The notes under the pieces are model-generated. The model made no database searches. It was not told the DNA's origin and saw only the letters and a list, made by a program, of their open reading frames with translations. DNA of 64,000 bases from Myxococcus qinghaiensis (lineage in GTDB: Bacteria > Myxococcota > Myxococcia > Myxococcales > Myxococcaceae), in the NCBI RefSeq assembly GCF_024198215.1, contig NZ_JAKCFA010000034.1:40341-104340 (forward strand). Direction: 5' to 3'. Below, piece by piece: positions 44,036 to 53,207 of the stretch (its first letter is position 1; each line of letters starts with the position of its first letter). The translations under genes and the position numbers were made by a program.

Positions 44036-45082
44036 ATGATTTCCGCACGTGGCTACGCCGCCCAGGACGCCAAGTCCCCGCTGGCCCCCTTCAACTTCGA
44101 GCGCCGCGAGCCCGGCCCCGACGACGTCCAGTTCGACGTCCAGTACTGCGGCATCTGCCACTCCGACCTCCACCAGGCCCGCGACGAGTGGGGCGGCTCC
44201 ATCTTCCCCATGGTCCCCGGCCACGAAATCATCGGCCGCGTCACCCGCGTCGGCGCCAACGTGACGAAGTTCAAGGTCGGCGACTCCGTCGGCGTCGGCT
44301 GCATGGTCGACACCTGCCGCACCTGCCAGCCCTGCAAGCAGGGCCTGGAGCAGTACTGCGAGCGAGGGCCGACCTACACGTACAACTCGCGGGAGCGCGA
44401 GAGCCAGCAGCCGACCCAGGGCGGCTACTCCAGCGTGCTCGTCGTCGACCAGGCCTACGTCCTGCGCGTCCCGGCGAACCTGGACCCGGCCGCCGCCGCG
44501 CCGCTCCTGTGCGCGGGCATCACCACGTACTCACCGCTGAAGCACTGGAACGTGAAGGCCGGCCAGCGCGTGGGCGTCGTCGGCCTGGGCGGCCTGGGCC
44601 ACATGGGCGTGAAGTTCGCGCGGGCCTTCGGCGCGCACGTCATCGTCTTCAGCCACACGGACAAGAAGAAGCAGGACGCGCTGCGCCTGGGCGCCCATGA
44701 AGTCGTCGTCTCCTCCAACGAGGCGGAGATGAAGGCCCACGAGGGCAAGCTCGACTTCGTGCTCGACACCGTCTCCGCGCCCCACGACATCAACGCGTAC
44801 CTGCGCCTCTTGCGCATCGACGGCAGCCTCGTCCTCGTCGGCGTCCCGGAGAAGCCGCTGCCCGTCCAGCCCTTCGCCCTCATCGGCCAGCGCCGGAACT
44901 TCTCGGGCTCCAGCATCGGCGGCATCCAGGAAACCCAGGACATGCTCGATTTCTGCGGCCAGCACGGCGTCGTCTCCGACGTGGAGGTGATTCCCATCCA
45001 GCAGGTGAATGACGCCTACACCCGGCTTCTCAAGGGTGACGTGAAATACCGGTTTGTCATCGACATGAAGAGCCTGAAGTAA
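44036..45082 (+). CDS. Zinc-dependent alcohol dehydrogenase, YahK/CAD type
   Basis: A 348-residue MDR enzyme starting at MISARGYAAQ after a CAAGGA site. Catalytic zinc ligands: Cys in CGICHSDLH, His in VPGHEIIG; structural zinc cysteines in DTCRTCQPCKQGLEQYC. Rossmann motif VVGLGGLGHMG with a following HTDKKK stretch that favours NADP(H). The sequence is closest to the YahK/cinnamyl alcohol dehydrogenase group that reduces aldehydes to alcohols. LysR regulator is divergent. After the stop, 45170-45191 (CACCTG...CAGGTG) is a weak hairpin. Confidence 0.92.
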   Translation: MISARGYAAQDAKSPLAPFNFERREPGPDDVQFDVQYCGICHSDLHQARDEWGGSIFPMVPGHEIIGRVTRVGANVTKFKVGDSVGVGCMVDTCRTCQPCKQGLEQYCERGPTYTYNSRERESQQPTQGGYSSVLVVDQAYVLRVPANLDPAAAAPLLCAGITTYSPLKHWNVKAGQRVGVVGLGGLGHMGVKFARAFGAHVIVFSHTDKKKQDALRLGAHEVVVSSNEAEMKAHEGKLDFVLDTVSAPHDINAYLRLLRIDGSLVLVGVPEKPLPVQPFALIGQRRNFSGSSIGGIQETQDMLDFCGQHGVVSDVEVIPIQQVNDAYTRLLKGDVKYRFVIDMKSLK

Positions 45083-45223
45083 AGCCTGACGCGGCGCACA
45101 GAAATCGCATCGTCCGGAAGTTTCCGCTCTGGGCGGCTCCTGGGCGCCGCGTGCTCGCTACAAGACAGACACCTGCCCGAGTGGACAGGTGCCTGCTCGG
45201 CGCTCGGTTCACATTCTCAATGC

Positions 45224-45514
45224 ATGACTACGACACTTGAGCATGCCGGTTACAACAAGATGACGGTGCTGTATCCCGAAGAGCACGAGCTGCTGACGCC
45301 CGGGCAGTCGCTGAAGGACCCTCACGCGGCGGCCAAGCTGCGCCTCCAGGCGAGCCTCTGGCTCAGCCGTGCGCAGCGCGAGCTGCATGACGCCATCTTC
45401 CTGCGAGACGGCTCCGACGAGAGCATGGACCGCTACTGCAGCGCCCGCGCGGAGCTGGACTCCGCCGAGGCGTGGGCCCTGATGGTGGCCAAGGCGCTCA
45501 TCCAGCCGGACTGA
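45224..45514 (+). CDS. Small protein, unknown
   Basis: A 96-residue soluble protein (MTTTLEHAGYNKM). The middle and C-terminal parts (KLRLQASLWLSRAQRELHDAIFLR and ARAELDSAEAWALMVAKALI) predict a helical bundle. No family recognised. No strong ribosome site in front of ATG 45224. Converges on the acyltransferase gene with a hairpin in the gap. Confidence 0.5.
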   Translation: MTTTLEHAGYNKMTVLYPEEHELLTPGQSLKDPHAAAKLRLQASLWLSRAQRELHDAIFLRDGSDESMDRYCSARAELDSAEAWALMVAKALIQPD

Positions 45515-45528
45515 CGGCGCGCACGACG

Positions 45529-45559
45529 GCGCGCGGGACGCATCAAGCCTCCCGCGCGC
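45529..45559. terminator. Hairpin between convergent small protein and acyltransferase genes
   Basis: GCGCGCGGG pairs perfectly with CCCGCGCGC around a 13-base loop, directly between the two stop codons. Confidence 0.5.
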
Positions 45560-45570
45560 GTGTCGACGCT

Positions 45571-46803
45571 TCAGCTCGCGGCGCCCGGAGAGCCGCTCGG
45601 GGCAGGCGCGGGAGCCGGAGTCGGAGCCGGGCGCTCGCTGTACGGGAAGTAGTCCTTGAGCTTGAGGAAGTGCTTCTCGAAGAGGTTCCAGCTCACCAGG
45701 GCGATGCCCAGCGAGAGCGACGCGGCCACGACGTAGAAGAGCAGCTGCACGGGGAAGTCGGAGCCTCCCACCTGCATCAGCGGCGTCTTCAGCACGGTGC
45801 GCCGGAGGATGGCGTCCAGCGGCGAGTGCACCAGATAGATGGCATAGCTGTACTTGCCGTACATCAGGAGCACGCGGTTGGAGAAGAAGCGGTGCAGGAG
45901 CGTGCCCGGCTTCGCGGCCACCACGCGGTACACCAGCACCGTGTAGAGGATGCCCACCGCCGTGTAGCCGCCGGTGCGCAGCACCGTCTTGAACGCGGGG
46001 CCCATCGGCAGCGCAATCAAAGCCACGACCACGGGCAATGCCAGCCACGGCGCCCAGCGCATCCACGGGAAGGCGGATATCCCCTTGCCCTCCGGATGCC
46101 GCAGCGCCAGGGACAACAGCGCCCCCAGCGCGAGCGAGTCCACGCGGCACAACGTCACCACGTAGGTGCTCTCCTCGCTGGCGCCGTACAGCGTGAGGCC
46201 CACCCGCACCGCCACCGCCAGGGCGATGGTGCCCAGGCACAGGCGGATGGCGCCCTTGTACGAGACGGCGGCGATGAGGAAGGGCCAGACGATGTAGAAC
46301 TGCTCTTCAATCGCCAGCGACCACACCACGCCCAGGATGGGGTGCGTGGTGTCTGTCCACAGCTGGTAGAAGTTGGAGAGGTAGAGCAGATACCAGACGG
46401 CGCCCTCCGTGGTGATGCGCTCGTCCAGGTTCAGCCGCCCCACCAGCGACGGCAGCACGAGGAACGAGACGGCCAGCGCCGCGTAGTACAGCGGGAAGAT
46501 GCGCAGCACGCGGCGCGCGTAGAAGTTGCGGAAGTAGTACGTCTGCCCCTTCGCCTCCCACAGGATGCCGGTGATGAGGAAGCCGGAGAGGACGAAGAAC
46601 AGGTCCACGCCCGACCAGCCCGCACCGGCCAGCCACCAGGTGGCACGCCCCGCGGCGCTCTGGTCGCTCAGGTGCGTGGTGTGGAAGAAGACGACCAGCA
46701 GGACCGCGAGGCCCCGCACACCGTCGAGCACGGGGAGGTGGCCGTGCAGACGCGGAGCGTGCGCCACCGGAGCCGCGTCCGGGCGCGCGTAATCGGAAGA
46801 CAT
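45571..46803 (-). CDS. Membrane acyltransferase, OafA/YrhL (family 3)
   Basis: A 410-residue polytopic membrane protein starting at MSSDYARPDAAP. It has about ten helices and the acyltransferase-3 signatures: HLPVLDGVRGLAVLLVVFFH at about 22-42 (the R-G-x-A core), WSGVDLFFVLSGFLITGILWE, FYARRVLRIFPLYY and VWSLAIEEQFYIVWP. The N-terminal domain transfers O-acyl groups to extracytoplasmic glycans or lipids in LPS, peptidoglycan or secondary metabolites. There is no SGNH domain; the C-terminal tail is Pro/Ala-rich (PAPTPAPAPAPSG). A GTG-led extension beyond 46803 overlaps the sigma factor gene and is rejected. Confidence 0.9.
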   Translation of the reverse strand: MSSDYARPDAAPVAHAPRLHGHLPVLDGVRGLAVLLVVFFHTTHLSDQSAAGRATWWLAGAGWSGVDLFFVLSGFLITGILWEAKGQTYYFRNFYARRVLRIFPLYYAALAVSFLVLPSLVGRLNLDERITTEGAVWYLLYLSNFYQLWTDTTHPILGVVWSLAIEEQFYIVWPFLIAAVSYKGAIRLCLGTIALAVAVRVGLTLYGASEESTYVVTLCRVDSLALGALLSLALRHPEGKGISAFPWMRWAPWLALPVVVALIALPMGPAFKTVLRTGGYTAVGILYTVLVYRVVAAKPGTLLHRFFSNRVLLMYGKYSYAIYLVHSPLDAILRRTVLKTPLMQVGGSDFPVQLLFYVVAASLSLGIALVSWNLFEKHFLKLKDYFPYSERPAPTPAPAPAPSGSPGAAS

Positions 46804-46951
46804 GGGATTCTCATACCAACAACGCCAACTTCCCAACAAGGTTGGCTCCCGGCCCTTGGGAGAAGACCAGGCGGGCATCCCCTGACACCCCTCCGCCAGG
46901 GATTCGACAGGGCCGCTGAAACTCCCGGGCCTCTCGTGACACGGTAGGGCC

Positions 46952-47569
46952 GTGGCTCTTCTCTCCGCCGTGAAGATGGTCCTGGTGGGTACGCCTCCAT
47001 CCGACACGGATGGGGAGCGCGGCCTGCTGCGCCGGGCGCGCACGGGGGACCCCGCCGCGTTCCGCGTGATTTTCGAGCGGCACTCCCCCGCCGTCTGGCG
47101 TTTCTTGAGAGACCTCTTGCGCGACGAGGCCGCCGCGGACGAGGCCACGCAGGAGACCTTCGTGCGGGCCCATTCGCGACTGGGCGCGCTGCGCGACGAG
47201 GACCGGGTGGGCTCGTGGCTGCTGGGCATTGCCCGGCATGTCTATCTGGAGTCCCGCCGCACCCGGGGGGTCCACGTGGATGTGGCGGACGAGGAGCACG
47301 CGCACCAGGTGGAGGCGGTGTTGCCCACGCCGTCGCCGGAGGACCTGTTGTTGGACCAGGAGCTGGCGGGGCTTTTGACGGAGGCCTTGGGGATGTTGCA
47401 CGCGGAGCGCCGGGCGGCGCTGCTGCTGCGCATCGACCATGGGCTCGCCTATGAGGAGATTGCCTCGGTGATGGGCTGGTCGCTGCCGAAGGTGAAGAAC
47501 GAAATCCACCGCGCGCGCCTGCGCCTGCGCGAGCAACTGGCCGCCCACGTCGGAGGAGGACGCCCATGA
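46952..47569 (+). CDS. ECF sigma factor (RNA polymerase sigma-70 family)
   Basis: A roughly 205-residue sigma factor: sigma2 with DPAAFRVIFERHSPAVWRFLRDLL and the DEATQETFVRAHSRL block (about 33-85), sigma4 with the EEIASVMGWSLPKVKNEIHRARLRLREQL HTH near the C-terminus. GTG 46952 is used; ATG 46976 is an alternative because neither has a strong ribosome site. The next gene overlaps by four bases and encodes a zinc-finger anti-sigma protein, so the two form a signal-responsive pair. No other gene in the pair's operon. Confidence 0.88.
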   Translation: MALLSAVKMVLVGTPPSDTDGERGLLRRARTGDPAAFRVIFERHSPAVWRFLRDLLRDEAAADEATQETFVRAHSRLGALRDEDRVGSWLLGIARHVYLESRRTRGVHVDVADEEHAHQVEAVLPTPSPEDLLLDQELAGLLTEALGMLHAERRAALLLRIDHGLAYEEIASVMGWSLPKVKNEIHRARLRLREQLAAHVGGGRP

Positions 47570-48075
47570 GCACCTGCCGCGAGAGCGAGCTGGACGCGCT
47601 GCTGGCCGGAGAGCTGGCACCCGAGGACGCCTCGAGGGTGCGCGCGCACGCGGAAGGCTGCGCCGCCTGCAAGCATGCGCTGGCGTGGCAGCGGCTGGAG
47701 CGCGGGTGGATGACCCAGCGCGCGCGCCGTGAGCTGGTCCGCCCCGCGCTGAGCTTCTCCGCGCTGGAGGCCCGGCTCGCCGTCGCCCAGAAGGCCCCGG
47801 CGCCCGTGCGTCACGCGCGGCGCGAGGGACAGTGGCGGCACTGGGGGAAGATGGCGATGGCCGCCGCGGCGGCCGTGGCCTTCGTGGGCCTCAGCCTTCC
47901 TCGGGGCGGCGCCGGTGTCGGCGTGGGCGTGGGCGTCGGGACGGAGGAGCCGTGGAGCCGCGAGCTCATCGTCGCCACCGGCGTGGAGGCGTGCGAGGAC
48001 GCCGCCGCCGCGCTGGAGGCCCGGGTGGGCGCGTGCCTCATCGCCTCACCCGTGCTGGCCCTGCGCGCGGATTGA
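47566..48075 (+). CDS. Anti-sigma factor with zinc-binding (ZAS/HC2) domain
   Basis: A 169-residue protein coupled to the sigma factor (ATGA overlap). N-terminal ZAS signature HAEGCAAC (His-x3-Cys-x2-Cys, residues about 26-33) with Cys4 nearby, a linker, then one transmembrane helix (MAMAAAAAVAFVGLSL, about 95-112) and a short extracytoplasmic tail with a GVGVGVG run. This is the layout of membrane anti-sigma factors that hold an ECF sigma until an envelope signal is received. The periplasmic part has two Cys residues (VEACEDA, GACLIA) that could sense oxidation. Confidence 0.82.
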   Translation: MSTCRESELDALLAGELAPEDASRVRAHAEGCAACKHALAWQRLERGWMTQRARRELVRPALSFSALEARLAVAQKAPAPVRHARREGQWRHWGKMAMAAAAAVAFVGLSLPRGGAGVGVGVGVGTEEPWSRELIVATGVEACEDAAAALEARVGACLIASPVLALRAD

Positions 48076-48084
48076 TTCGCGCGG

Positions 48085-49872
48085 TTACGGCGCGGGCGTC
48101 GGGCAGCGCTGCTTCGCCAGGTCCACGGCGGCCTTGGCCTGCACCACGCCGTAGCCGAACTTCTGGTCCTTGGGGGAGCCGGGGCCATTCGGGTGCTTCG
48201 CGCTCTCCTGGAGCACCGCGCGCACCTGGTCGTTGGTGAGCGCGGGGCACGCGCTCCACACCACCGCGGCCACTCCGGCCACGTGAGGCGTGGCCATGGA
48301 CGTGCCCGACTGGCGCAGGTAGTCCAGGCCGGTGACGTCCACCGTCGCGTCCTGTCCCGCCAGGCCCTTGAGGGTGTTGGTGGAGGCGAGCGTCACGGAC
48401 GTCGTCGGCACCCAGCGGTCGGAGGGCGTGGTGAGCGTGAAGTTGCCCGCGCCGTCCTCGGTGGTGTTGTTGCCGACGATGATGGCCCTGGCGCCCGCGC
48501 GGATGGCGTTGCGCGCCTTCTCCTCGAACAGGATGCCGCCACCCCGGTCCACCAGCGCCACGAAGCCCTCACAGGTGGCGCCCACGCCACAGGAGGCCAC
48601 GCGCTCGCCCAGGCCGCAGTACACCATCTTCCCCGTGTAGACGCCGACGCCGGTGTACTCCAGCGGCTCTGAGGCGTAGCGCGTACCGGAGACCTGGACG
48701 TCGCCATACGGCGCGCCACCGACGATGGTCGCGCTCAGCACGCCCACGCCCGGCGCCACCAGCGACACGAAGTCGCCGTACTGCGAGAAGGGCGCCCACG
48801 CGCTGTTGTTGTCCACCGCGCCCACGGCAATCACCGTGTCGTAGCCGGCGGGAAAGGACGTCTCGTTCGTGCCGCGGTTGCCCGTGGCCGCGATGGCCAC
48901 CATGCCCTCGTCGTGCGCCTTCTTGAACGCGAGCTCCTCCGCATCCGATTTGACCGTCGAGCCCAGCGACAGGGAGGCGATGTTCGCGCCCTGCTCCATG
49001 CACCACTCCATGGCGGCGATGACGTTGCCGGTGTTGCCGTCACCGTTGACGTTCAGCACGCGGGCCACGAGCAGCGACACGGTGGGCGCCACGCCCGCCA
49101 CGCCATTGGGCTCCTCACCGGGGCGCACGCGCGCGCCCGCGCCGAGCTGCGCGGCGATGGTGGCCGCCGTGTGCGTGCCATGGCCGCCGCCCCACTGCAG
49201 CACGCCGTCCACCGTGCCCCGGTCCAGCGGCTCCCCATCGTCGTCGAGGAAGTCCTTGCCGCCGATGTACGCCGCCGCCAGCTCCGGGTGCCGGTTGTCC
49301 CAGCCGCTGTCGATGATGCAGACCTTGATGTTCGTGCCCGACGGAGCGCCGACGTCCAGTTCGCCATCGTTGTTCGCGTCCCAGACCAGGGGCGCCTGCA
49401 CGGCCTTCAGGCCGTCGGTGTATTCACCGGTGGAGCCGCGGGTGTTGGGCAGCGCGGCCTGCCAGAGCGAGGGAGACAGGCTCGGCATGGAGAACGCGTG
49501 CACGGGGCGGTCGGGCTCCACGCGCAGGACGTCCGGGTTGCTCGCGAGCGCCGCGCGCGCCTCGGGCGTCACCTTCGCGACCACGGTGTTCAGCCGGGGG
49601 AAGCGCCGGGTGACCTGGGCGCCTACGCGTCGCGCGTCCTCGGCGAAGGCGTCGGTGCTCGCCATGGCACTGGCGGACACGCGGGGGCGGAAGGTGATGA
49701 GCACCGACTCCGAGCCATCCGCCTCCGCGACGAGAGACGACTGCGCGCGCGAGGGCAGCGACATCTCCTCCGTGCCGGGACAGACGTCCTCGGTCTCCAC
49801 GGGGGGACGGTCTGGCACCTTGGTGCACGCCACGGCCCCACCGAGCAACCCGAGCCAGACCCAACGCTTCAT
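48085..49872 (-). CDS. Lipoprotein subtilisin-like serine protease (S8) with I9 propeptide and PA insert
   Basis: A 595-residue envelope protease. ATG 49872 is favoured because the AAGGAG site lies seven bases upstream; ATG 49878 is too close. Lipobox near GGAVACTKV. Propeptide of the I9 type follows (about 50-125). Catalytic triad: Asp188 in KVCIIDSGWD, His231 in GGHGTHTAAT and Ser525 in SGTSMATPHVAG. A protease-associated (PA)-type insert (FVALVDRGGGILFEEKARNAI, about 415-440) sits between His and Ser. Such enzymes act in predation or in shaping secreted proteins; the lipid anchor suggests surface location. Confidence 0.93.
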   Translation of the reverse strand: MKRWVWLGLLGGAVACTKVPDRPPVETEDVCPGTEEMSLPSRAQSSLVAEADGSESVLITFRPRVSASAMASTDAFAEDARRVGAQVTRRFPRLNTVVAKVTPEARAALASNPDVLRVEPDRPVHAFSMPSLSPSLWQAALPNTRGSTGEYTDGLKAVQAPLVWDANNDGELDVGAPSGTNIKVCIIDSGWDNRHPELAAAYIGGKDFLDDDGEPLDRGTVDGVLQWGGGHGTHTAATIAAQLGAGARVRPGEEPNGVAGVAPTVSLLVARVLNVNGDGNTGNVIAAMEWCMEQGANIASLSLGSTVKSDAEELAFKKAHDEGMVAIAATGNRGTNETSFPAGYDTVIAVGAVDNNSAWAPFSQYGDFVSLVAPGVGVLSATIVGGAPYGDVQVSGTRYASEPLEYTGVGVYTGKMVYCGLGERVASCGVGATCEGFVALVDRGGGILFEEKARNAIRAGARAIIVGNNTTEDGAGNFTLTTPSDRWVPTTSVTLASTNTLKGLAGQDATVDVTGLDYLRQSGTSMATPHVAGVAAVVWSACPALTNDQVRAVLQESAKHPNGPGSPKDQKFGYGVVQAKAAVDLAKQRCPTPAP

Positions 49873-50099
49873 CGTCATTCTCCTTGAGCATCCCGGCCAG
49901 CGGATAGGTACGTCACCTGCGCCGGCGTGGATCCACGGCCGGGGCGAACGAGAGCACATCGCTTCCCGTCCCCCACGTGCAAGTTAAGCACGCTGGCCGT
50001 CCGTCTGCTCGCGGGCCTGTCAGGCGGAGGACGACTCTCTCAGGAGGTGAGACATGCGGGCGTAAGCAGGCGAACGCTGGGCGCGGGCTTTCGACCGGC

Positions 50100-51842
50100 T
50101 CAGGACTCCGCGCTGTCGATGCCGAAGATACGCAGCGCGTCGGAGGCATAGGTGTCGAGTTGTCGCTGTGTCTCGGCGGCATCCCACCCCACGCGGGGTG
50201 CGATGACCTCGGCGGCCACCTGGGCGGCACTTCGGCCCAGGTCGCGTGTCTCGAAGGCGACCTTGAGCCGGCGGATGAGCAGGTCGGAGAGCGAGTGGAC
50301 GAACTCGTGGGTGACGCCCCACACGGCCTCGGCGGCGCGGTACGGCAGGCCCTCGGCGAGCGGACGGGCCAGCGAGGCGTCCTCGCGCGTGAGGGCCCAG
50401 ACCTGGCGCCAGCGGCTGCCGTAGGCGCGCACCAGGTGAGCGGCGGTGGCCGCGTCGCCCACCGTCTCGCGGGCGGCGGCCAGCTCCGCGTCCATGCTGG
50501 GAATGTCTCCGCCAGGCAGCGGCAGCGTCTCGGTGGGCGACTTGCGACGAGGCTGCCCGAGCTGACGCTCCACGGCGTCCACGACATCGCGGGCCATGAC
50601 GCGGTAGGTGGTGAGCTTTCCGCCGCTGATGGCGAGCACGCCGGTGGGGCTCACGTCGATGTGGTGCTCGCGGCTGGCGCTGCCCGGGTCGGCCTGGGTG
50701 CCATGGTAGCCGGTGGCGGAGAGCGGGCGGATGCCGGCCCAGGCGCTGACGACATCGGCGCGGGTGAGGTGGGCCTCGGGGAAGAAGGCGTTCGCGGACT
50801 CGAGGAGGTACGCGACGTCGGTCTCACTGGCGCGCACCTCGGCCGGGTGGGCGCGCGTGTTGGTCTCCGTGGTGCCGATGATGGTGAAGCCGTCGGCGGG
50901 GAGCACGAACATGACGCGGCCGTCCTTGGGGGACAGGAGGGTGAGGGCATCGCGGTTGCCCAGCCGCTCGCGAGGGACGGCGATGTGGACGCCCTTGCTG
51001 CCGCGCACCGCGTGCACGTTGCCGCCGGAGGCATCGAGCTTGCGAATCTCATCGCTCCACGGGCCGGTGGCGTTGACGATGGCGCGAGCGCGCACCGTGA
51101 TTTCCTGGCCGGTGAGGTGGTCGACGACGACGGCGGCGCGAGCGTGTCCGTCCTCGACGATGAGGCGCTGCACGGAGGCGTGGTTGAGGACGACGGCGCC
51201 TGCTTCGGCGGCGCCCAGGGCGTTGGCCAGGGTGAGGCGGGCGTCGTCGGTGGCGGCGTCGTAGTAGCGGGCGCCGCCCTTGAGGGCGTCGGTGCGCAGG
51301 GCGGGCTCGGCCGCGTGGAGCTGCTCGCGGTTGAGGCGCTTGTAGCCCTTCACGTTCCGGAAGAGGGAGAGGGCGTCGTAGAGCATGAGGCCCGCGTTGA
51401 GCTTCCAGCGAGGCACACGAGCGCCGGCATAGACGGGCCACACGAAGGCGAGCGGGCGGACCAGGTGAGGCGCGAGTCGGAGCAGGCGCTGGCGCTCGAT
51501 GCTGGACTCGAAGACGAGGCCCAGGTGGCCGTGCTCCAGGTAGCGCAGGCCGCCGTGGATGAGGCGGGACGAGCGGCTGGACGTACCGCTGGCGAAGTCC
51601 TCGCGCTCGACGAGCGCCACCTTGAGTCCTCGCAGGACGGCGTCGCGCGCGGAGCCTGCGCCGGTGACTCCGCCGCCGATGATGAGGACATCGAACTCCT
51701 CGGTGGCCAGGGACTTCAGCCGCTCGGAGCGAGGCTTCGTCGGTGGGATTTCCCCTTCGGAGGACGACTGGCGGAGCGCTGCGGATTCAGAACGCACACG
51801 CTGATTGTAATGACGGACCGCCCTGGGTGACACGGGAATCAA
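50100..51842 (-). CDS. glpD: Aerobic glycerol-3-phosphate dehydrogenase
   Basis: A 580-residue flavoenzyme that oxidises glycerol 3-phosphate to dihydroxyacetone phosphate and passes electrons to quinone. FAD-binding GGGVTGAGSARDA near residue 55, the GLRYLEHGHLGLVFES and FRNVKGYKRLNREQL blocks, and the C-terminal domain (SMDAELAAARETVGDAATAAHLVRAYG...) all fit GlpD/GlpA. The N-terminus is unsure: the frame is open to TTG 51842, but GTG codons at 51833 and 51797 are also possible and no strong ribosome site decides; the conserved part begins at FDVLIIGGG. No glycerol kinase or facilitator is adjacent. Confidence 0.9.
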   Translation of the reverse strand: MIPVSPRAVRHYNQRVRSESAALRQSSSEGEIPPTKPRSERLKSLATEEFDVLIIGGGVTGAGSARDAVLRGLKVALVEREDFASGTSSRSSRLIHGGLRYLEHGHLGLVFESSIERQRLLRLAPHLVRPLAFVWPVYAGARVPRWKLNAGLMLYDALSLFRNVKGYKRLNREQLHAAEPALRTDALKGGARYYDAATDDARLTLANALGAAEAGAVVLNHASVQRLIVEDGHARAAVVVDHLTGQEITVRARAIVNATGPWSDEIRKLDASGGNVHAVRGSKGVHIAVPRERLGNRDALTLLSPKDGRVMFVLPADGFTIIGTTETNTRAHPAEVRASETDVAYLLESANAFFPEAHLTRADVVSAWAGIRPLSATGYHGTQADPGSASREHHIDVSPTGVLAISGGKLTTYRVMARDVVDAVERQLGQPRRKSPTETLPLPGGDIPSMDAELAAARETVGDAATAAHLVRAYGSRWRQVWALTREDASLARPLAEGLPYRAAEAVWGVTHEFVHSLSDLLIRRLKVAFETRDLGRSAAQVAAEVIAPRVGWDAAETQRQLDTYASDALRIFGIDSAES

Positions 51843-52492
51843 TGCGCCGCGTCAAGCGGGCTACAGCACCCACATCCCCGAGGGGGGACTGGTGGGCAAC
51901 CTCCTGGGTGGAGTGACGAGGCGAAGGCGGGACGCTCGTCCCCCAGGGAGGTCGGGCAGCGGGGCCAAAGGAGCCCAGGGACCGTGGAGTCGACCTCAGG
52001 CGGGCACACCGGGGCACAGTGGGCAAGACGAGCCCCATGGGCGAGGTGAGCGCACGACACGCGAGCAACACGGCTCCACGCTGAGGTGAGCGCGTACGCG
52101 GGCCATGGACCTTCCAGACAGTGAATTCACGCGTGGGCCAACGCGGGCCACACATCCGGACAGCGGGCCCTGTCCGTATAGAACGCCGACATGGGTCCAT
52201 CAGCACGGGCAGAGCACCGGGACGACCACTCCCGGGCAGCGACATCAAGACGTCATCGTCGCGAGCGGCCCATCGACGTCTGCGCCGCATCACGAGCGAC
52301 CCGCGCCGGCGGCTCTCCGACTCCAGTGGCCTGGCGAATCACGCCAGCGCCGTCATCCGAACTCCCTGGTCCGGAGAAACGGTGCGAGGAAGCCGCGCGG
52401 TCCGAGCACGAGACTCGACTGCTGAGTCCTCGAGTGAATCGGCTTCCACGCCACGAAGCCACCCGGGTGCACCTGAGCGAACGTGCCTGCAT
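51843..52492. other. Long non-coding stretch upstream of the His-rich/TonB operon
   Basis: About 650 bases between glpD and the next operon. Several open frames exist on both strands, but they are rich in Arg/Ser/Pro, lack ribosome sites and look like GC-bias artefacts. I searched by eye for the cobalamin riboswitch boxes, tRNA-like folds and classic terminators and saw none. The region may hold a long 5' leader or an unrecognised RNA. Confidence 0.4.
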
Positions 52493-52510
52493 GTCATTGA
52501 TTGCAGTGAC
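52493..52510. promoter_or_regulatory. 18-bp inverted repeat upstream of the metal/TonB operon
   Basis: GTCATTG-ATTG-CAGTGAC, arms matching at six of seven positions around a four-base centre, in an AT-richer patch just before the first candidate start of the His-rich gene. A plausible operator for a metal-responsive or other repressor. Confidence 0.4.
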
Positions 52511-52512
52511 TC

Positions 52513-53019
52513 GTGGACACCTGGACCGGGGTTGTCTTGCGTGCACGGAGGAAGCCGGGTAGGAGGCGGCCACCGTCCCCTGCTCCCGCTGACCGCGCCT
52601 TGCTGAATCCCCACGACCGACGAGACCTCGCGAGCCTGGGCCTGATGGTCCTGGTGTACGGGCTTGCCGTCGCGCCGGTGTTGCACGCGGTGGTGGGCCA
52701 TGCGGGTGGGCTGGGTGGCTCGGCGCATGTCCACCGTCATGGCGGAAAGGCCCACTCGCACGAGGCCCGAGCCGAGACGTCTTCCCTGTCGCCAGAGCAG
52801 CCTCGGAAGACCGACGGTCAGCAGAACGAGCGACACGGTCAGGAGGGGCACAAGCACCTGACAGGCTCGGTGGAGCACCTGAGCGCGGTCGCGACGACGT
52901 GGGCCGTAGTCCATGTGCCCGCGGTGCGCTGGGTCTCCTGGACGACCGAAGTCGCACGCGGGCCCGCTGTCGCGCCCGGAGCGTCGCCAAGACCAACGGC
53001 GATGCCACAGGGCCCTTAG
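52513..53019 (+). CDS. His-rich small membrane-associated protein
   Basis: Up to 168 residues. One hydrophobic segment (LASLGLMVLVYGLAVAPVLHAV, about 40-60) is followed by a His-rich stretch: GGSAHVHRHGGKAHSHEA, then ERHGQEGHKHLTGSVEHLS, that could bind Zn, Ni, Co or Cu. A DUF2946-like pattern (H-x-H clusters then VEHL and a small hydrophobic end) is visible. Start is uncertain: GTG 52513, TTG 52600 or ATG 52645 are possible, and none has a perfect ribosome site. The gene lies upstream of a TonB-dependent receptor with 188 bases between, so it may be the first gene of that operon. Confidence 0.5.
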   Translation: MDTWTGVVLRARRKPGRRRPPSPAPADRALLNPHDRRDLASLGLMVLVYGLAVAPVLHAVVGHAGGLGGSAHVHRHGGKAHSHEARAETSSLSPEQPRKTDGQQNERHGQEGHKHLTGSVEHLSAVATTWAVVHVPAVRWVSWTTEVARGPAVAPGASPRPTAMPQGP

Positions 53020-53207
53020 TCCAGGGCCCGCCACCACCCGAATCCATCGAGCGTGAGCCGAGTGCTCTCCCGCACGTGTGCGCGGAGTGAGCACGAGGTT
53101 GTTCACGCGTCATCGCACATCGCTTCCCGTCTCCACGACGGTGGGCTGTCACGGCGATGCGCCAGCGGTGTCACGCGAGCAGTCCGCGTGAACGAGGGCG
53201 CAAGAGC

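Noticed and set aside
51843..52512. Cobalamin or other riboswitch in front of the TonB operon
   Set aside because: The conserved cobalamin boxes were not found by eye on the plus strand; no alternative riboswitch fold was recognisable.
49954..53131. A 17-base direct repeat (GCACATCGCTTCCCGTC at 49954-49970 and 53115-53131) flanking glpD and the His-rich gene
   Set aside because: A single match of this length is not unlikely by chance in GC-rich DNA, and no integrase, tRNA or transposase is present to support attachment sites.
52253..53152. A 299-codon minus-strand open frame opposite the His-rich gene
   Set aside because: Arg/Ser/Pro/Ala-rich without any recognisable motif or ribosome site; it spans the promoter region and the plus-strand gene fits the operon better.
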